This document shows positions 18,008 to 27,107 of a stretch of 64,000 nt of DNA, piece by piece; position 1 is the stretch's first letter; every line of letters starts with the position of its first letter. Where the stretch lies: positions 34,101-98,100 of the forward strand of contig JADFLR010000012.1 in assembly GCA_022564295.1 (NCBI GenBank). Direction: 5' to 3'. The notes beneath the pieces were generated by a model. The model saw only the letters and a list, made by a program, of their open reading frames with translations, ran no database searches and was not told the origin of the DNA. The position numbers and the translations under genes are program-made. Source of the stretch: Bacteroidota bacterium. Its GTDB lineage: Bacteria > Bacteroidota > Ignavibacteria > Ignavibacteriales > Ignavibacteriaceae.

Positions 18008-19444
18008 TTAAGCAGTAATAATTTTATTACTATTTTCATTTTGCAAATAAATATAATGCCCCTTCCAAATCACTCCCTTCAATTCAAGTAAAAACAGGAT
18101 AAGAATTGGAAGATGCTCGATATAAATAATATAATCCGAAAGATAATTTAACTGGTACAGGGGCAGTAGTAATGGATAAAGAAGTAAAGATGCTTTCGGT
18201 CTTACGGCAAGTAAAGGAACCATCCACGTATAATACCAGGGGAATTGAGTCGGGCTTATTAAATATAGCACCGCAACTATCAGCAATGCTTTATAGAAGA
18301 ATTGTAATTTATCCTGATGAGTTTTTCTTAAAATTATTGCACCGATAAACAGGTAAATAATAAATATTCCCCATCGGCTTATGCACGATAAACAACCGAC
18401 ACTTATATGCAGAAATGAAATTGTTTCCTGTATAAACCACTGAATCATAGTATAAATAGCAGCATTATTTATCCACTCGCCTGCATATTTAATAAAACCA
18501 AGTGTGTTGTCTAATCTGCTTAATAATACGGGAATAAATAAAACGAAAACCAATCCTGCAAATACACTGATAAATTTTAGCAGCAGTTTTTTATTTTGCC
18601 AAAAGTTTCTTAATAATAATGGAAGTAAAACAACAGGCCACAACTTAAATCCTACTGCGAATGCCAAAACAACTATCGCAAACCATGTTTTGTTTTTGAT
18701 TGAAAGATAAAGAGATAAACTTACAAACAACAGAGCAAGTAAATCCATATGAGCGGCGTTAAAAAACTCATGTATAACAATTGGATTAAGCCAGTAAAAC
18801 ACAATAAACAACAGCGGCAGTTTTAACTCTTTAAGAGTTTTAAATAAAACTAAAAGCAAAATAATATCAAACAAAAGCAGTAATACCTTCCATGCCCACA
18901 ACTCCCACGGCGAAATGAAGTAAGCTGCTGCAAACACAATCTGTGAAAGTATTGGGTAAATCGTTCTGATGTGCGGATGATTAATGTTCTTTACTGTCTG
19001 TCCTGATTCATTAGCTAAATCACGAAGTTCTTCCGGAACATCGCCGTTAGTAACATCCATTGTAGCTTTCGGACTGTAAACATACGGATTGTAACCATGC
19101 GCTGTAACTGCACCATCCCATAAATATCTGTAATAATCATCTTCTAAAACCGGTTGCGAGGGGATAAGTATTATTCTGCTAACTAATCCAACCACAATTA
19201 TTAGCCCTAACCAAAGAATGTTGTTTTTTATTCTTTTAATATTAAAAACGGCAATGAAAAAGTATAACCCGACTATCATCCTGAAAGAAACATAGGGAAC
19301 GATATCTTCGGTATGCGGCTTTATGCCTAAAGTAAGTTCAGGTGATTTTATTAAAATATAGATTGCATAAGCAATCAAAAGGATAAAGAAAACTATCCAA
19401 ACAGTATTGAAATAATTATATTTTGAATTTTTGATATTAACCAA
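18008..19444 (-). CDS. GT-C fold polyprenyl-phosphate-dependent mannosyltransferase-like protein
   Basis: 478 aa integral membrane protein with about 10-12 hydrophobic segments. The first large loop contains LEDDYYRYLWDG and GYNPYVYSP, the acidic motif typical of GT-C enzymes that use polyprenol-phosphate-mannose (MptA/B-like). Later loops include PTQFPWYYTWMVPLLAV, usual in this group. It would transfer a hexose on the outer face of the membrane. It is divergent from the radical SAM/SPASM gene at 19605. The upstream 160 bp is shared promoter space. The sugar and acceptor are unknown. Confidence 0.75.
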   Translation of the reverse strand: MVNIKNSKYNYFNTVWIVFFILLIAYAIYILIKSPELTLGIKPHTEDIVPYVSFRMIVGLYFFIAVFNIKRIKNNILWLGLIIVVGLVSRIILIPSQPVLEDDYYRYLWDGAVTAHGYNPYVYSPKATMDVTNGDVPEELRDLANESGQTVKNINHPHIRTIYPILSQIVFAAAYFISPWELWAWKVLLLLFDIILLLVLFKTLKELKLPLLFIVFYWLNPIVIHEFFNAAHMDLLALLFVSLSLYLSIKNKTWFAIVVLAFAVGFKLWPVVLLPLLLRNFWQNKKLLLKFISVFAGLVFVLFIPVLLSRLDNTLGFIKYAGEWINNAAIYTMIQWFIQETISFLHISVGCLSCISRWGIFIIYLFIGAIILRKTHQDKLQFFYKALLIVAVLYLISPTQFPWYYTWMVPLLAVRPKASLLLYPLLLPLYQLNYLSDYIIYIEHLPILILFLLELKGVIWKGHYIYLQNENSNKIITA

Positions 19445-19604
19445 GGATTGTTTGTTTTTGTAAATGCATTTTTGCTAACTTTTATAATAAAATGATTGCA
19501 AATTATAAACACCAATCATCTGAAGTAATTTTGTTATCTTAGAAGCAATATAATTTCTACCATCTTAAAAAAGAAAAATAATTACTATTTAAATATAAAA
19601 ACGA

Positions 19605-20651
19605 ATGAAAATTTTTTCTCCTGTTGAAATAGTAAAGCGATACGCTACCCTTAAAAACCATCGTATTTACACGATGCCAATTGTAATATTAATGCCTCAC
19701 AGCCGCTGCAACTGCCGCTGTGTAATGTGCGATATCTGGAAAGGGAACAACAACTTACAGCAATTAGAGGAATCCGATATTGAAAAATTATTAAGTTCTT
19801 TAAAAACATTTAAAACCAAATTGGTGGTTATGTCTGGTGGTGAGGCACTGATGCATCCAAACTTTTTCGGGCTTTGTGATATTCTTCGTTCACGAAAAAT
19901 TAAAATTACAATTCTATCTACCGGTTTGCTGTTAAAAAAATATGCTGAGGAAATAATTGCTAAGACTGATGAAGTAATTGTTTCACTGGACGGATCACAA
20001 GAGGTACACGACAAAATCAGAAATATTCCTGATACTTTTAATAAACTAAAAGAAGGCGTTAGGGAATTAAAAAATCTGAACAAAGAGTACCGGATAACTG
20101 CGCGATGTGTAATTCAAAAAGCTAATTTTAAGGACCTGCCAAATATTGTTGATGCTGCCAAGGATATCGGTTTGGATCAAATAAGTTTTTTAAATGCAGA
20201 TGTATCAACCGATGCATTCAACCGCCCTAATTTATGGGAGGATGAAAAAGTTGGTGAAGTAAAATTATCCCTTCAAGAAGTTGCTCAGTTCAAAGAGATA
20301 ATTGAAAATCTGATTAAAACTCACTCAAAGGATTTTAAAAGCGGGTTCATTGCCGAATCGCCGGAAAAGTTACGGAGGTTTTATAATTACTACGCTGCAT
20401 TTCATGGCTTGTGTGATTTTCCGACTGTTACTTGTAACGCACCGTGGGTATCGACAGTAATTGAAGCAGATGGAAGTGTGCGACCATGTTTTTTTCATGC
20501 AAAAATTGGTAACATCCGAGAATCAACTTTAACCGAATCAATCAACTCTCCCGGTTCAATTTCATTTAGAAAAAATCTGGATACTACTACGAATCCGATT
20601 TGTAAAAAATGTGTCTGTTCACTTAACCTATCACCGCTTGCAAAATTATAA
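19605..20651 (+). CDS. Radical SAM / SPASM domain protein
   Basis: 348 aa. The radical SAM cluster motif is C35-x3-C39-x2-C42 (RCNCRCVMCDIW), followed by VVMSGGEALMHPNF. The C-terminal SPASM region has a second set of cysteines (VTCNAPW, GSVRPCFFH, ICKKCVCS) for auxiliary iron-sulfur clusters. Such enzymes modify peptides, sugars or lipids. The gene stop overlaps the ATG of a decayed duplicate (TAATG), and glycosyltransferases follow, so a glycan or lipid substrate is plausible. The substrate is unknown. Confidence 0.88.
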   Translation: MKIFSPVEIVKRYATLKNHRIYTMPIVILMPHSRCNCRCVMCDIWKGNNNLQQLEESDIEKLLSSLKTFKTKLVVMSGGEALMHPNFFGLCDILRSRKIKITILSTGLLLKKYAEEIIAKTDEVIVSLDGSQEVHDKIRNIPDTFNKLKEGVRELKNLNKEYRITARCVIQKANFKDLPNIVDAAKDIGLDQISFLNADVSTDAFNRPNLWEDEKVGEVKLSLQEVAQFKEIIENLIKTHSKDFKSGFIAESPEKLRRFYNYYAAFHGLCDFPTVTCNAPWVSTVIEADGSVRPCFFHAKIGNIRESTLTESINSPGSISFRKNLDTTTNPICKKCVCSLNLSPLAKL

Positions 20652-20858
20652 TGCTAGTCAGCCGCTGTGTAATGTGCAATATCTGGAAAAGGAACAACAA
20701 AGTACAGCAGTTAAATGAATCGGATATTGAAAAGTTGTTGAACTCTTTAAAAAAATTGAATACCGGATTGGTAGTGATATCCCGCTAGGAAGCGCTAATG
20801 CATCCGATTTTTTTGAGATTATGTGATATGATTAGATCGGCAGATATTAAAATAATGA
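20651..20858 (+). pseudogene. 5' fragment of a duplicated radical SAM gene
   Basis: This stretch copies residues ~30-100 of the radical SAM gene immediately upstream (SRCVMCNIWKRNN, ESDIEKLLNSLK, EALMHPIFLRLCDMIRS). Four codons around the first cluster cysteine are deleted, and SGGE has become SR-stop-E through an in-frame TAG at 20786-20788. It ends where the GT9 gene begins. The matching 3' fragment lies after the GT9 gene. Confidence 0.85.
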
Positions 20859-21898
20859 TTAAAGAGAAATTAAACTTTAAGTCGTGGAAATTTAAATCTT
20901 TACCAAAAAGAATTTTGATTATTCGTTTACAAGCGATGGGGGATGTTGCAATCACTCTCCCCTATGTACAAAGTTTAAAGGAAAAACTTCCAGCCATTAC
21001 AAAGTTGGATTTTTTAACAAGAAATGAAGTAAAAGACGTTCCCGGTTCTGTAAAATTGTACGATTGGATTTATTCAATAGGCGGCGGTAGAAATACTATG
21101 CTTCAGCTTTTTTGTTTATTATTTCTCCTGCCAAAGCTAAAAATTAATAATTATGACATTGTAATTGATTTACAGAGAAATAAGTTGAGCCGGCTTGTGA
21201 GAAAATTTATTGACCCGGTCGCGTGGAGTGAGATAGAAAGATTTTCTGAGACATCAGCCGGTGATAAATATCAAAAAGGCATAGAAGCAGTTGGATTAGG
21301 TTCAATTAAGTTAAATACAGGATTACAACTAAAAAAACCGGATGCCGGACGAATCAAATTAATAAATGCAGGATGGAATTCCTCAAAAAAGCTTGTTGTG
21401 TTGAATCCCGCAGGTGCTTTCAGTACACGCAACTGGCAGATTGATAACTATGTAAAATATGCAGAATTATGGAAGACTAATTTCCCGGACACACAGTTTT
21501 TAATACTTGGATTAAAAACCATTTCAGAAAAAGCATTATTTCTAAAAAAAATCCTGAAAGATGATCTAATTGACCTGGTAAATACTGAGGGAACTTCGGC
21601 GGAAGAAGCATTTTCAATTATAAATAAAACCTATTTTGTATTAACTGAGGACTCAGGATTGATGCATATGTCCTGGGTATCTGGAATACCAACCCTTGCA
21701 TTGTTTGGATCCTCCCGCAGAGATTGGTCTGCACCACTCGGCGAACATTCGTTATGTCTCAATTCATCTGATTTGGAATGCGGCAATTGTTTACTTAAAG
21801 TTTGTAAGTACGGCGACATCCACTGTTTAACACGTTACACACCTGAATTTGTATTTGATAGAGCAATTAGCTTACTAAAACGGATAGGCAAGTTATAA
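20855..21898 (+). CDS. GT9 family glycosyltransferase (ADP-heptose:LPS heptosyltransferase-like)
   Basis: 347 aa from the ATG at 20855. A longer frame opens at 20798, but its first 19 residues are the tail of the radical SAM fragment, so the later start is preferred. Features are typical of the family: LIIRLQAMGDVAITLPYV at the N terminus, VIDLQRNKLSRL, LNPAGAFSTRNW, and the nucleotide-sugar site LTEDSGLMHMSWVSGIPTLALFGSS. A C-terminal cysteine cluster (CGNCLLKVCKYGDIHC) is common in the family. It should add a heptose-like sugar to a lipid-linked core on the cytoplasmic side. It lies exactly between two fragments of a duplicated radical SAM gene. Confidence 0.9.
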   Translation: MIKEKLNFKSWKFKSLPKRILIIRLQAMGDVAITLPYVQSLKEKLPAITKLDFLTRNEVKDVPGSVKLYDWIYSIGGGRNTMLQLFCLLFLLPKLKINNYDIVIDLQRNKLSRLVRKFIDPVAWSEIERFSETSAGDKYQKGIEAVGLGSIKLNTGLQLKKPDAGRIKLINAGWNSSKKLVVLNPAGAFSTRNWQIDNYVKYAELWKTNFPDTQFLILGLKTISEKALFLKKILKDDLIDLVNTEGTSAEEAFSIINKTYFVLTEDSGLMHMSWVSGIPTLALFGSSRRDWSAPLGEHSLCLNSSDLECGNCLLKVCKYGDIHCLTRYTPEFVFDRAISLLKRIGKL

Positions 21899-21931
21899 CG
21901 ATGAAAAGGGTCACAATAAAAGTTCTCGGTG

Positions 21932-22078
21932 GAATCGGTAACATCGGAGACTCAACTTTAACTAAATTAATCAATTCTCCGATTCAGTTTCATTTAGAAA
22001 AAATTCGGATACCACTAAAATCAATTTTATAAAAAATGTGTTTATTCACTTAACCTTTTACCACTTGCGAAATTATAA
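21932..22078 (+). pseudogene. 3' fragment of a duplicated radical SAM gene
   Basis: This stretch copies the last ~145 bp of the radical SAM gene (20505-20651): GGTAACATC..., TCAACTTTAAC..., TCATTTAGAAAAAAT..., TGTTTATTCACTTAACC and the ending AAATTATAATG. It has small indels and no open frame. Its final ATG is the start codon of the next gene (22078), just as the parent copy's end is followed by ATG at 20651. Confidence 0.8.
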
Positions 22079-23319
22079 TGCCGGTTATTTCAAAACATCT
22101 TACGGAAAAACTTCTTAAAAACAGAAATAAAATTCTTTGGGGAACAGCAATAATACTTGCTGCGTATTTTATTTTTTTTGTTGTAGCAAATGCATCCCGT
22201 TCCACCCATGGTTTTGCAACTTACTACACTGCATCAAAGTTGTTAGCTGAGGGAGAAGACGTAAGCCGGTTTTATGATGATGATTGGTTCAGCAGTAATG
22301 TTAAAAGGTTTGTACCGGAAGTGTATGAAATTTATAATGTTAATATGCCAACCACATCATTAATAATGCTGCCACTAGCAAAGTTTGAGTACAGCACTGC
22401 ACGGATAATCTGGACAATCTTTAATTTTATTATTTTATTCGTAGCAGTTTTATTTCTCATCCGAATATTCAACTATAAGGAATTTTGGGTTCCGCTGATC
22501 ATAATTCTTTTTCTTTCATATCATCCGTTGTATGTAAATTTTTTATTAGGGCAGGCTTACATCTTAATATTTTGTTTACTAATTGTGGCATGGTATGCGT
22601 ATGTATCGGAAAACGAAAAACTGCTGGGTGTTACAATCGGATTAATCTTTATTCTTAAATCAACCAGTTTTATTTTCTGGCTCTTCCTGTTAATGCAAAG
22701 AAGATGGAGAAGTTTAGTTTGGGGATTTGCTGCGATGTTAATTATCATCATTCTTTCACTGCCATGGATAGGTTTTGATGCGTGGCAAACTTATGCGGGT
22801 AAAATTAAGGACTTTGTTTCTAATCCGTCACTAAGCGTTTCTGCTTATCAAACTATTCACAGTTTTTTTCATCACTTAACTACATTTAATAAAGAGTGGA
22901 ATCCAGAACCACTTTTTAATTTACCTTTGTTAGGAAATTTACTTTCCATCTTTAGTGTGATAATTATTGCTACTGTTAGTTCTTTGATAGCATTTAAACA
23001 AAATAAGTCCAAAATGACTTTTGGTATTTTTGTAATTGCGGGTTTGATTATCAGTCCCGTTTCTCTCAATTATCATTACACTATATTATTACTGCCAATA
23101 TTAATGTTGGTTTCATGGATCCGAAATAACCCTTCGATTTTACTTTGGATATTACTATTGATTTTCGTTGCACTAATCGCAGCTGATACTCCATATTCTT
23201 CACCTCGTATTTCCGGAGGAGGCTGGGCTATATTAGCATATCCAAAATTATATGGGGCAATTGGTCTTTTGGGATTATCTTTTTGGGCTTTGTATCGTTC
23301 TGAAGTTAATGAGAACTAA
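22078..23319 (+). CDS. GT87 (DUF2029)-like membrane glycosyltransferase
   Basis: 413 aa with about 10 membrane segments. The first outer loop has HGFATYYTASKLLAEGEDVSRFYDDDWF, and the next helix begins NVNMPTTSLIMLPLAKF, the arrangement of GT87 polyprenol-phosphate-mannose-dependent enzymes. Late segments contain SPVSLNYHYTILLLPILML. It probably adds a hexose to a lipid-linked or surface glycan on the periplasmic side. The start is fixed by the ATG at the end of the duplicated radical SAM fragment; no better start is in frame. Confidence 0.75.
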   Translation: MPVISKHLTEKLLKNRNKILWGTAIILAAYFIFFVVANASRSTHGFATYYTASKLLAEGEDVSRFYDDDWFSSNVKRFVPEVYEIYNVNMPTTSLIMLPLAKFEYSTARIIWTIFNFIILFVAVLFLIRIFNYKEFWVPLIIILFLSYHPLYVNFLLGQAYILIFCLLIVAWYAYVSENEKLLGVTIGLIFILKSTSFIFWLFLLMQRRWRSLVWGFAAMLIIIILSLPWIGFDAWQTYAGKIKDFVSNPSLSVSAYQTIHSFFHHLTTFNKEWNPEPLFNLPLLGNLLSIFSVIIIATVSSLIAFKQNKSKMTFGIFVIAGLIISPVSLNYHYTILLLPILMLVSWIRNNPSILLWILLLIFVALIAADTPYSSPRISGGGWAILAYPKLYGAIGLLGLSFWALYRSEVNEN

Positions 23320-23323
23320 TTAA

Positions 23324-23344
23324 GCAAAGATTAATCCTCTTTGC
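23324..23344 (+). terminator. Hairpin after the GT87 gene, possible terminator
   Basis: A perfect 7-bp stem (gcaaaga 23324-23330, tctttgc 23338-23344) with a 7-nt loop, 5 bp after the stop codon. The following bases are AT-rich but have no clean T-run. Confidence 0.35.
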
Positions 23345-23562
23345 ATTAATAATGATTTCTTAATTTCGAAGACGTAATTCTTTTATCCCAAATTTATTTT
23401 CTTCATTTTTAATTTCCAGGTAAATTCATTTTCCGTTCAGATTGATTTTTATTGTATATCTCAAATTATATAGTGCAATAGGATTTTAGGGATTATCTAT
23501 TTTCATTTCTTTAAAGTTAAAATAAATAATAAAGGTATTCTGTTTAAAACATTTACTTTTCT

Positions 23563-25074
23563 TCACTCTGAATAAAATCCTTCAAATTCAGGTTTTCTGT
23601 ACTTCAACCAAAATTTCTGAAGAAGTTTTATCTCAAAAGGAAATGCGAAAATATTTCTTTTATAACGAACCGAAGCTAACCATTTAATAACTTTCAATTG
23701 AAATAATGTAAGCTTATAATCTGAAATTGTTGGTGAATATCCATTTAAAACTATTTCAAAGTTATGAATTTTTGTAATCATCTCTTTTGTTAACCAAGGT
23801 GTTAATGGGTTTCTATGAGTATCAAAATTTTCCCAAGATGGGTTAAGCCATTCTTCAAGTGTTTGTGGATAATTAAATCCAAGTTCTCTCGATTGATTTA
23901 GCAAATTGGAACTTTCAGTTGGGACAGGACTAAATATATATATAATTATCTCTGTGTCAGGATTAATTTCTTTTATTTCTTTTATAAAATTAATATCATA
24001 ATTTATTTGCTGTTCTACTTTTTCAGGCGATTCAGCGGGAAGACCAAGAATAAATGAATATTCCGGAATAATATTAAAATCTTTTATTCTCTTAGCAAAG
24101 TCTTTTATCTGTTCACCTGTTTGAGTGCCACCCTTATTCATATTTGCTAAAAGTTCATCATTCCCGCTTTCTGCACCAAAGAAAATCATTTTACATCCGG
24201 CTTTTTGCATTAAATTCAAAGTATTATCAGAGTATTGATTCATCGTGTCAATCCTACTCTCCCCCCACCAATTTATTCCTTCATTTAACATTAATTCTGA
24301 AAATTTAGAAACTCTCTTTTCTGAAACAAAAAAATTATTATCAAAAAAAAGTATAGCATCTATTTCATATTTTTCTTTTAGATAACGAATATCTTTATAA
24401 ACATTCTCAGCAGATTTAGCTTTCCAACGTGCATTAAAGATTGGGACAATACCACAAAATGAACAGGTAAACGGGCATCCCATACTAGAGTGATAAGCAA
24501 TTGTCTTTCTACCTAAATATGTTTTACTAACATATTCTTCAACCGGATAAAATTTATTTAGCTGATCTAAAGGCAGTGGATGAAGTAAATCCTGGTCTGG
24601 GATTTCCCCTTTTTTATTTTTTATTATTTCATCTCCGTTTTTATAAATAAGATTTTCAATTTCATTTAACTTTAATTTATTTTCCAAAGCATTTATAAGA
24701 TGTGGAAATGTATAATCACCGGGGCCATAAATTATGTAATCTATATAACCTGAATTTATAGCAGAATTGTATTGGTTAGAAGCAAAATATCCCCCCCAAA
24801 TATTAATGATTTCCGGGAATTCTAATTTTATCTTTTTAGTAATAGGAATAGCTTGTTTAAGCTGTGGACCGGGCATAACTGTAGAAGCAAAATATTTATA
24901 TTCGCCTGACTGAATATATTCCTTAATCTTTTTCCAAGGGTCTTTTTCTAAATTTCCATCAACAATAACATAATTATGTCTATCCTGAATAGAAGCTGCT
25001 ATTTGAAGAATAGATAATGGGAGATTATGATTATACTTGCCGCTTCTTGGATTAAAGAATATTATATTATTCAT
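23563..25074 (-). CDS. B12-binding-type radical SAM protein
   Basis: 503 aa. The N-terminal ~140 residues resemble a Rossmann-like cobalamin-binding domain (IIFFNPRSGKYNHNLPLSIL, WGGYFASNQYNSAI, IDYIIYGPGDYTFPHLI), without an obvious DxHxxG motif. The radical SAM motif is C200-x3-C204-x2-C207 (GCPFTCSFCGI), followed by FFDNNFFVSEKRV and KMIFFGAESGNDELL, typical of the B12-type family. Such enzymes often methylate or rearrange unreactive carbons. It is divergent from a methyltransferase-amidohydrolase pair. The DNA is very AT-rich, like its neighbours to ~30.4 kb. Confidence 0.85.
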   Translation of the reverse strand: MNNIIFFNPRSGKYNHNLPLSILQIAASIQDRHNYVIVDGNLEKDPWKKIKEYIQSGEYKYFASTVMPGPQLKQAIPITKKIKLEFPEIINIWGGYFASNQYNSAINSGYIDYIIYGPGDYTFPHLINALENKLKLNEIENLIYKNGDEIIKNKKGEIPDQDLLHPLPLDQLNKFYPVEEYVSKTYLGRKTIAYHSSMGCPFTCSFCGIVPIFNARWKAKSAENVYKDIRYLKEKYEIDAILFFDNNFFVSEKRVSKFSELMLNEGINWWGESRIDTMNQYSDNTLNLMQKAGCKMIFFGAESGNDELLANMNKGGTQTGEQIKDFAKRIKDFNIIPEYSFILGLPAESPEKVEQQINYDINFIKEIKEINPDTEIIIYIFSPVPTESSNLLNQSRELGFNYPQTLEEWLNPSWENFDTHRNPLTPWLTKEMITKIHNFEIVLNGYSPTISDYKLTLFQLKVIKWLASVRYKRNIFAFPFEIKLLQKFWLKYRKPEFEGFYSE

Positions 25075-25146
25075 ACAAATAAAAAATGATGTGTTTTTAT
25101 TTTAATATGTTATATACATAACAAATTATTAAGATTAAATCTAATT

Positions 25147-25890
25147 ATGAATATCTTAAAAAAAATTAAAAAATCGATTGATCATTTTCATAACTCTAAA
25201 AATAATATTATAAAATCACCTGAGAATGCCTATAATATTTGGGCTAAAAATTATGATAATGAGAAAGATAATCTAATTTTACATTATGATAATATTATTT
25301 TGAAAGAATTGATTTCAAAGATACATTTAAAAAATAAAATTATATTCGATTACGGTTGTGGTACAGGTAGAAATTGGCCTTTGCTTTTAGATAAAAACCC
25401 AACAAAAGTTATCGGTTGTGATATTTCTCAAAAAATGCTTCATAAATTAAAAGAGAAATACCCAAATGCAGAAGTATATAAATCAAAAGATTTAAAGTTA
25501 TCTTTTTTGCCTAATACTACGTGTGATATTATTATTTCCACTCTCGTTATTGCTCATATTACTGATATTCAAAAAATGTTTTCAGAATGGGAAAGAATTA
25601 TGAAATATAAAAGTGATATCATAATTACTGATTTCCATCCGGAATTACTTGCAAAAGGTGGTGTAAGAACATTCAAAAATGGTGGAGAAGTGATAACCGT
25701 AGAAAATTATTATCATAGTATAAAAACTATAGAAGAAATATTGTTGCATTTTAAATTTAAAGTTTTAAATCTTGTAGAAAAAAAAATAGATGAAAATGTT
25801 AAACATTTTTACGAAAAACAAAATGCATTACATGTCTATGAAAATTTTTATAATACTCCTTTTATCTATGGTATCCATTTAAGCAGATAA
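25147..25890 (+). CDS. Class I SAM-dependent methyltransferase
   Basis: 247 aa. The SAM site is IIFDYGCGTGRNWPLL (motif I), followed by VIGCDISQKMLHKLKEKYP and TCDIIISTLVIAHI. No membrane segment is present. The amidohydrolase start lies one base after the stop, so the two are co-transcribed. Sampled DNA is near 20% GC, lower than the window average. The substrate is unknown. Confidence 0.85.
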   Translation: MNILKKIKKSIDHFHNSKNNIIKSPENAYNIWAKNYDNEKDNLILHYDNIILKELISKIHLKNKIIFDYGCGTGRNWPLLLDKNPTKVIGCDISQKMLHKLKEKYPNAEVYKSKDLKLSFLPNTTCDIIISTLVIAHITDIQKMFSEWERIMKYKSDIIITDFHPELLAKGGVRTFKNGGEVITVENYYHSIKTIEEILLHFKFKVLNLVEKKIDENVKHFYEKQNALHVYENFYNTPFIYGIHLSR

Positions 25891-25891
25891 T

Positions 25892-27058
25892 ATGCTGATT
25901 AACAATGTCCAAATAATAAATAACGAGCATCATTCATCACAGATAAGAATTAAAGGTTCTAAAATTATAAAAGTTAATCCTTTTAATTTAAGAACAGATG
26001 ATAATTATAAAGAATTATCGTTTAATTTTTCAAATGCAATTGCTTTCCCTGGAATTATAAATTCACACGATCATTTAGAGTTTAATTTATTTCCAAAATT
26101 AGGTAATAGAATTTATAACGATTATATAGAATGGGGAAATGATATAAATGCACAAAATAAAAAGCAAATTGAAATTGTTAAGAAAGTACCCAAAGACTTA
26201 CATTATAAATGGGGGCTTTATAAAAATCTAATTTGTGGTGTTACTACTATAATTAACCATGGTAAAATTTTAGATACACAACACAATAATTTACCGGATG
26301 TTTATTCTAATTATAATTATTTACATTCTTTAAGTACTGAAAAAAAATGGAAAATTAAATTTTTATTTAAGTTAAATAGACTACCGGTTTTAATCCATAT
26401 TGGAGAAGGAATAAATAAAGAATCTGCAGATGAAATTAATAGATTAATAAAGTGGAATATTTTAAAAAAGGATTTGATAGGAATTCATGCAATTGCAATG
26501 AATGAGAAGCAAAGCAAAAAATTCAAAGCTATAATTTGGTGCCCGGATTCGAATTCATTTTTATATAACAAAACCGCAAATATTCCATTACTTAAAAAAC
26601 ATTCAAATATTCTATTCGGAACAGATTCAACGTTAAGTGCTGATTGGAATTTGTGGAATCATTTAAGATTAGCCCGAGATTTAAATTATCTGAACGAATA
26701 TGAATTGTTTTTTAGTATTTCGGAAACAGCTTCAAAAGTTTGGGGATTAAAATCAAAGGGGAAGATTGAAATAAATAAATCAGCTGATATTGTCATTTGT
26801 AAAAAGAAATACAAAAAAAATTGGGAAAGTTTTTACAGCATTAATCCCGAAGATATTTTATTGATTGTAAAAAACGGGATTGTTGTTTTCATCGATTCAG
26901 AATTAATTATACAACACCAAAATATTAACAAAGATGACTTTGATGTTATATATATAAACTCAATTAAAAAATATATAATAAAAGGTATTCGAAATTTAAT
27001 TCAATCTATAAATGCCTTACTTCCTGAATATGAATTCCCAATTTCTATCAGTAAATAA
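25892..27058 (+). CDS. Amidohydrolase family protein
   Basis: 388 aa. The metal-binding signature of the superfamily is present: INSHDHLEFN (H59, H61), VLIHIGEG, IGIHAIAM and FGTDSTLSADWNLW (catalytic Asp). The frame ends with the usual beta-sandwich part (KGKIEINKSADIVIC, DILLIVKNGIVVF). It resembles cytosine deaminase/chlorohydrolase-type enzymes, which hydrolyse C-N or C-Cl bonds on rings. It is coupled to the upstream methyltransferase. The last ~40 residues are Ile-rich and have no clear match. The substrate is unknown. Confidence 0.8.
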   Translation: MLINNVQIINNEHHSSQIRIKGSKIIKVNPFNLRTDDNYKELSFNFSNAIAFPGIINSHDHLEFNLFPKLGNRIYNDYIEWGNDINAQNKKQIEIVKKVPKDLHYKWGLYKNLICGVTTIINHGKILDTQHNNLPDVYSNYNYLHSLSTEKKWKIKFLFKLNRLPVLIHIGEGINKESADEINRLIKWNILKKDLIGIHAIAMNEKQSKKFKAIIWCPDSNSFLYNKTANIPLLKKHSNILFGTDSTLSADWNLWNHLRLARDLNYLNEYELFFSISETASKVWGLKSKGKIEINKSADIVICKKKYKKNWESFYSINPEDILLIVKNGIVVFIDSELIIQHQNINKDDFDVIYINSIKKYIIKGIRNLIQSINALLPEYEFPISISK

Positions 27059-27107
27059 AAGATAATATTTATACATCTATGAAAATTTAATGAAGAGTTA
27101 ATTTGAA

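Noticed and set aside
17904..18011. Short plus-strand ORF (MILAEHDAIGNLGSW...)
   Set aside because: At 35 codons with no family I can name it may be a gene remnant, but the evidence is too thin to list as a feature.
20798..20854. Upstream start for the GT9 gene
   Set aside because: These 19 codons are homologous to the inside of the radical SAM gene (MHPIFLRLCDMIRS versus MHPNFFGLCDILRS), so they are remnant sequence, not GT9 N terminus.
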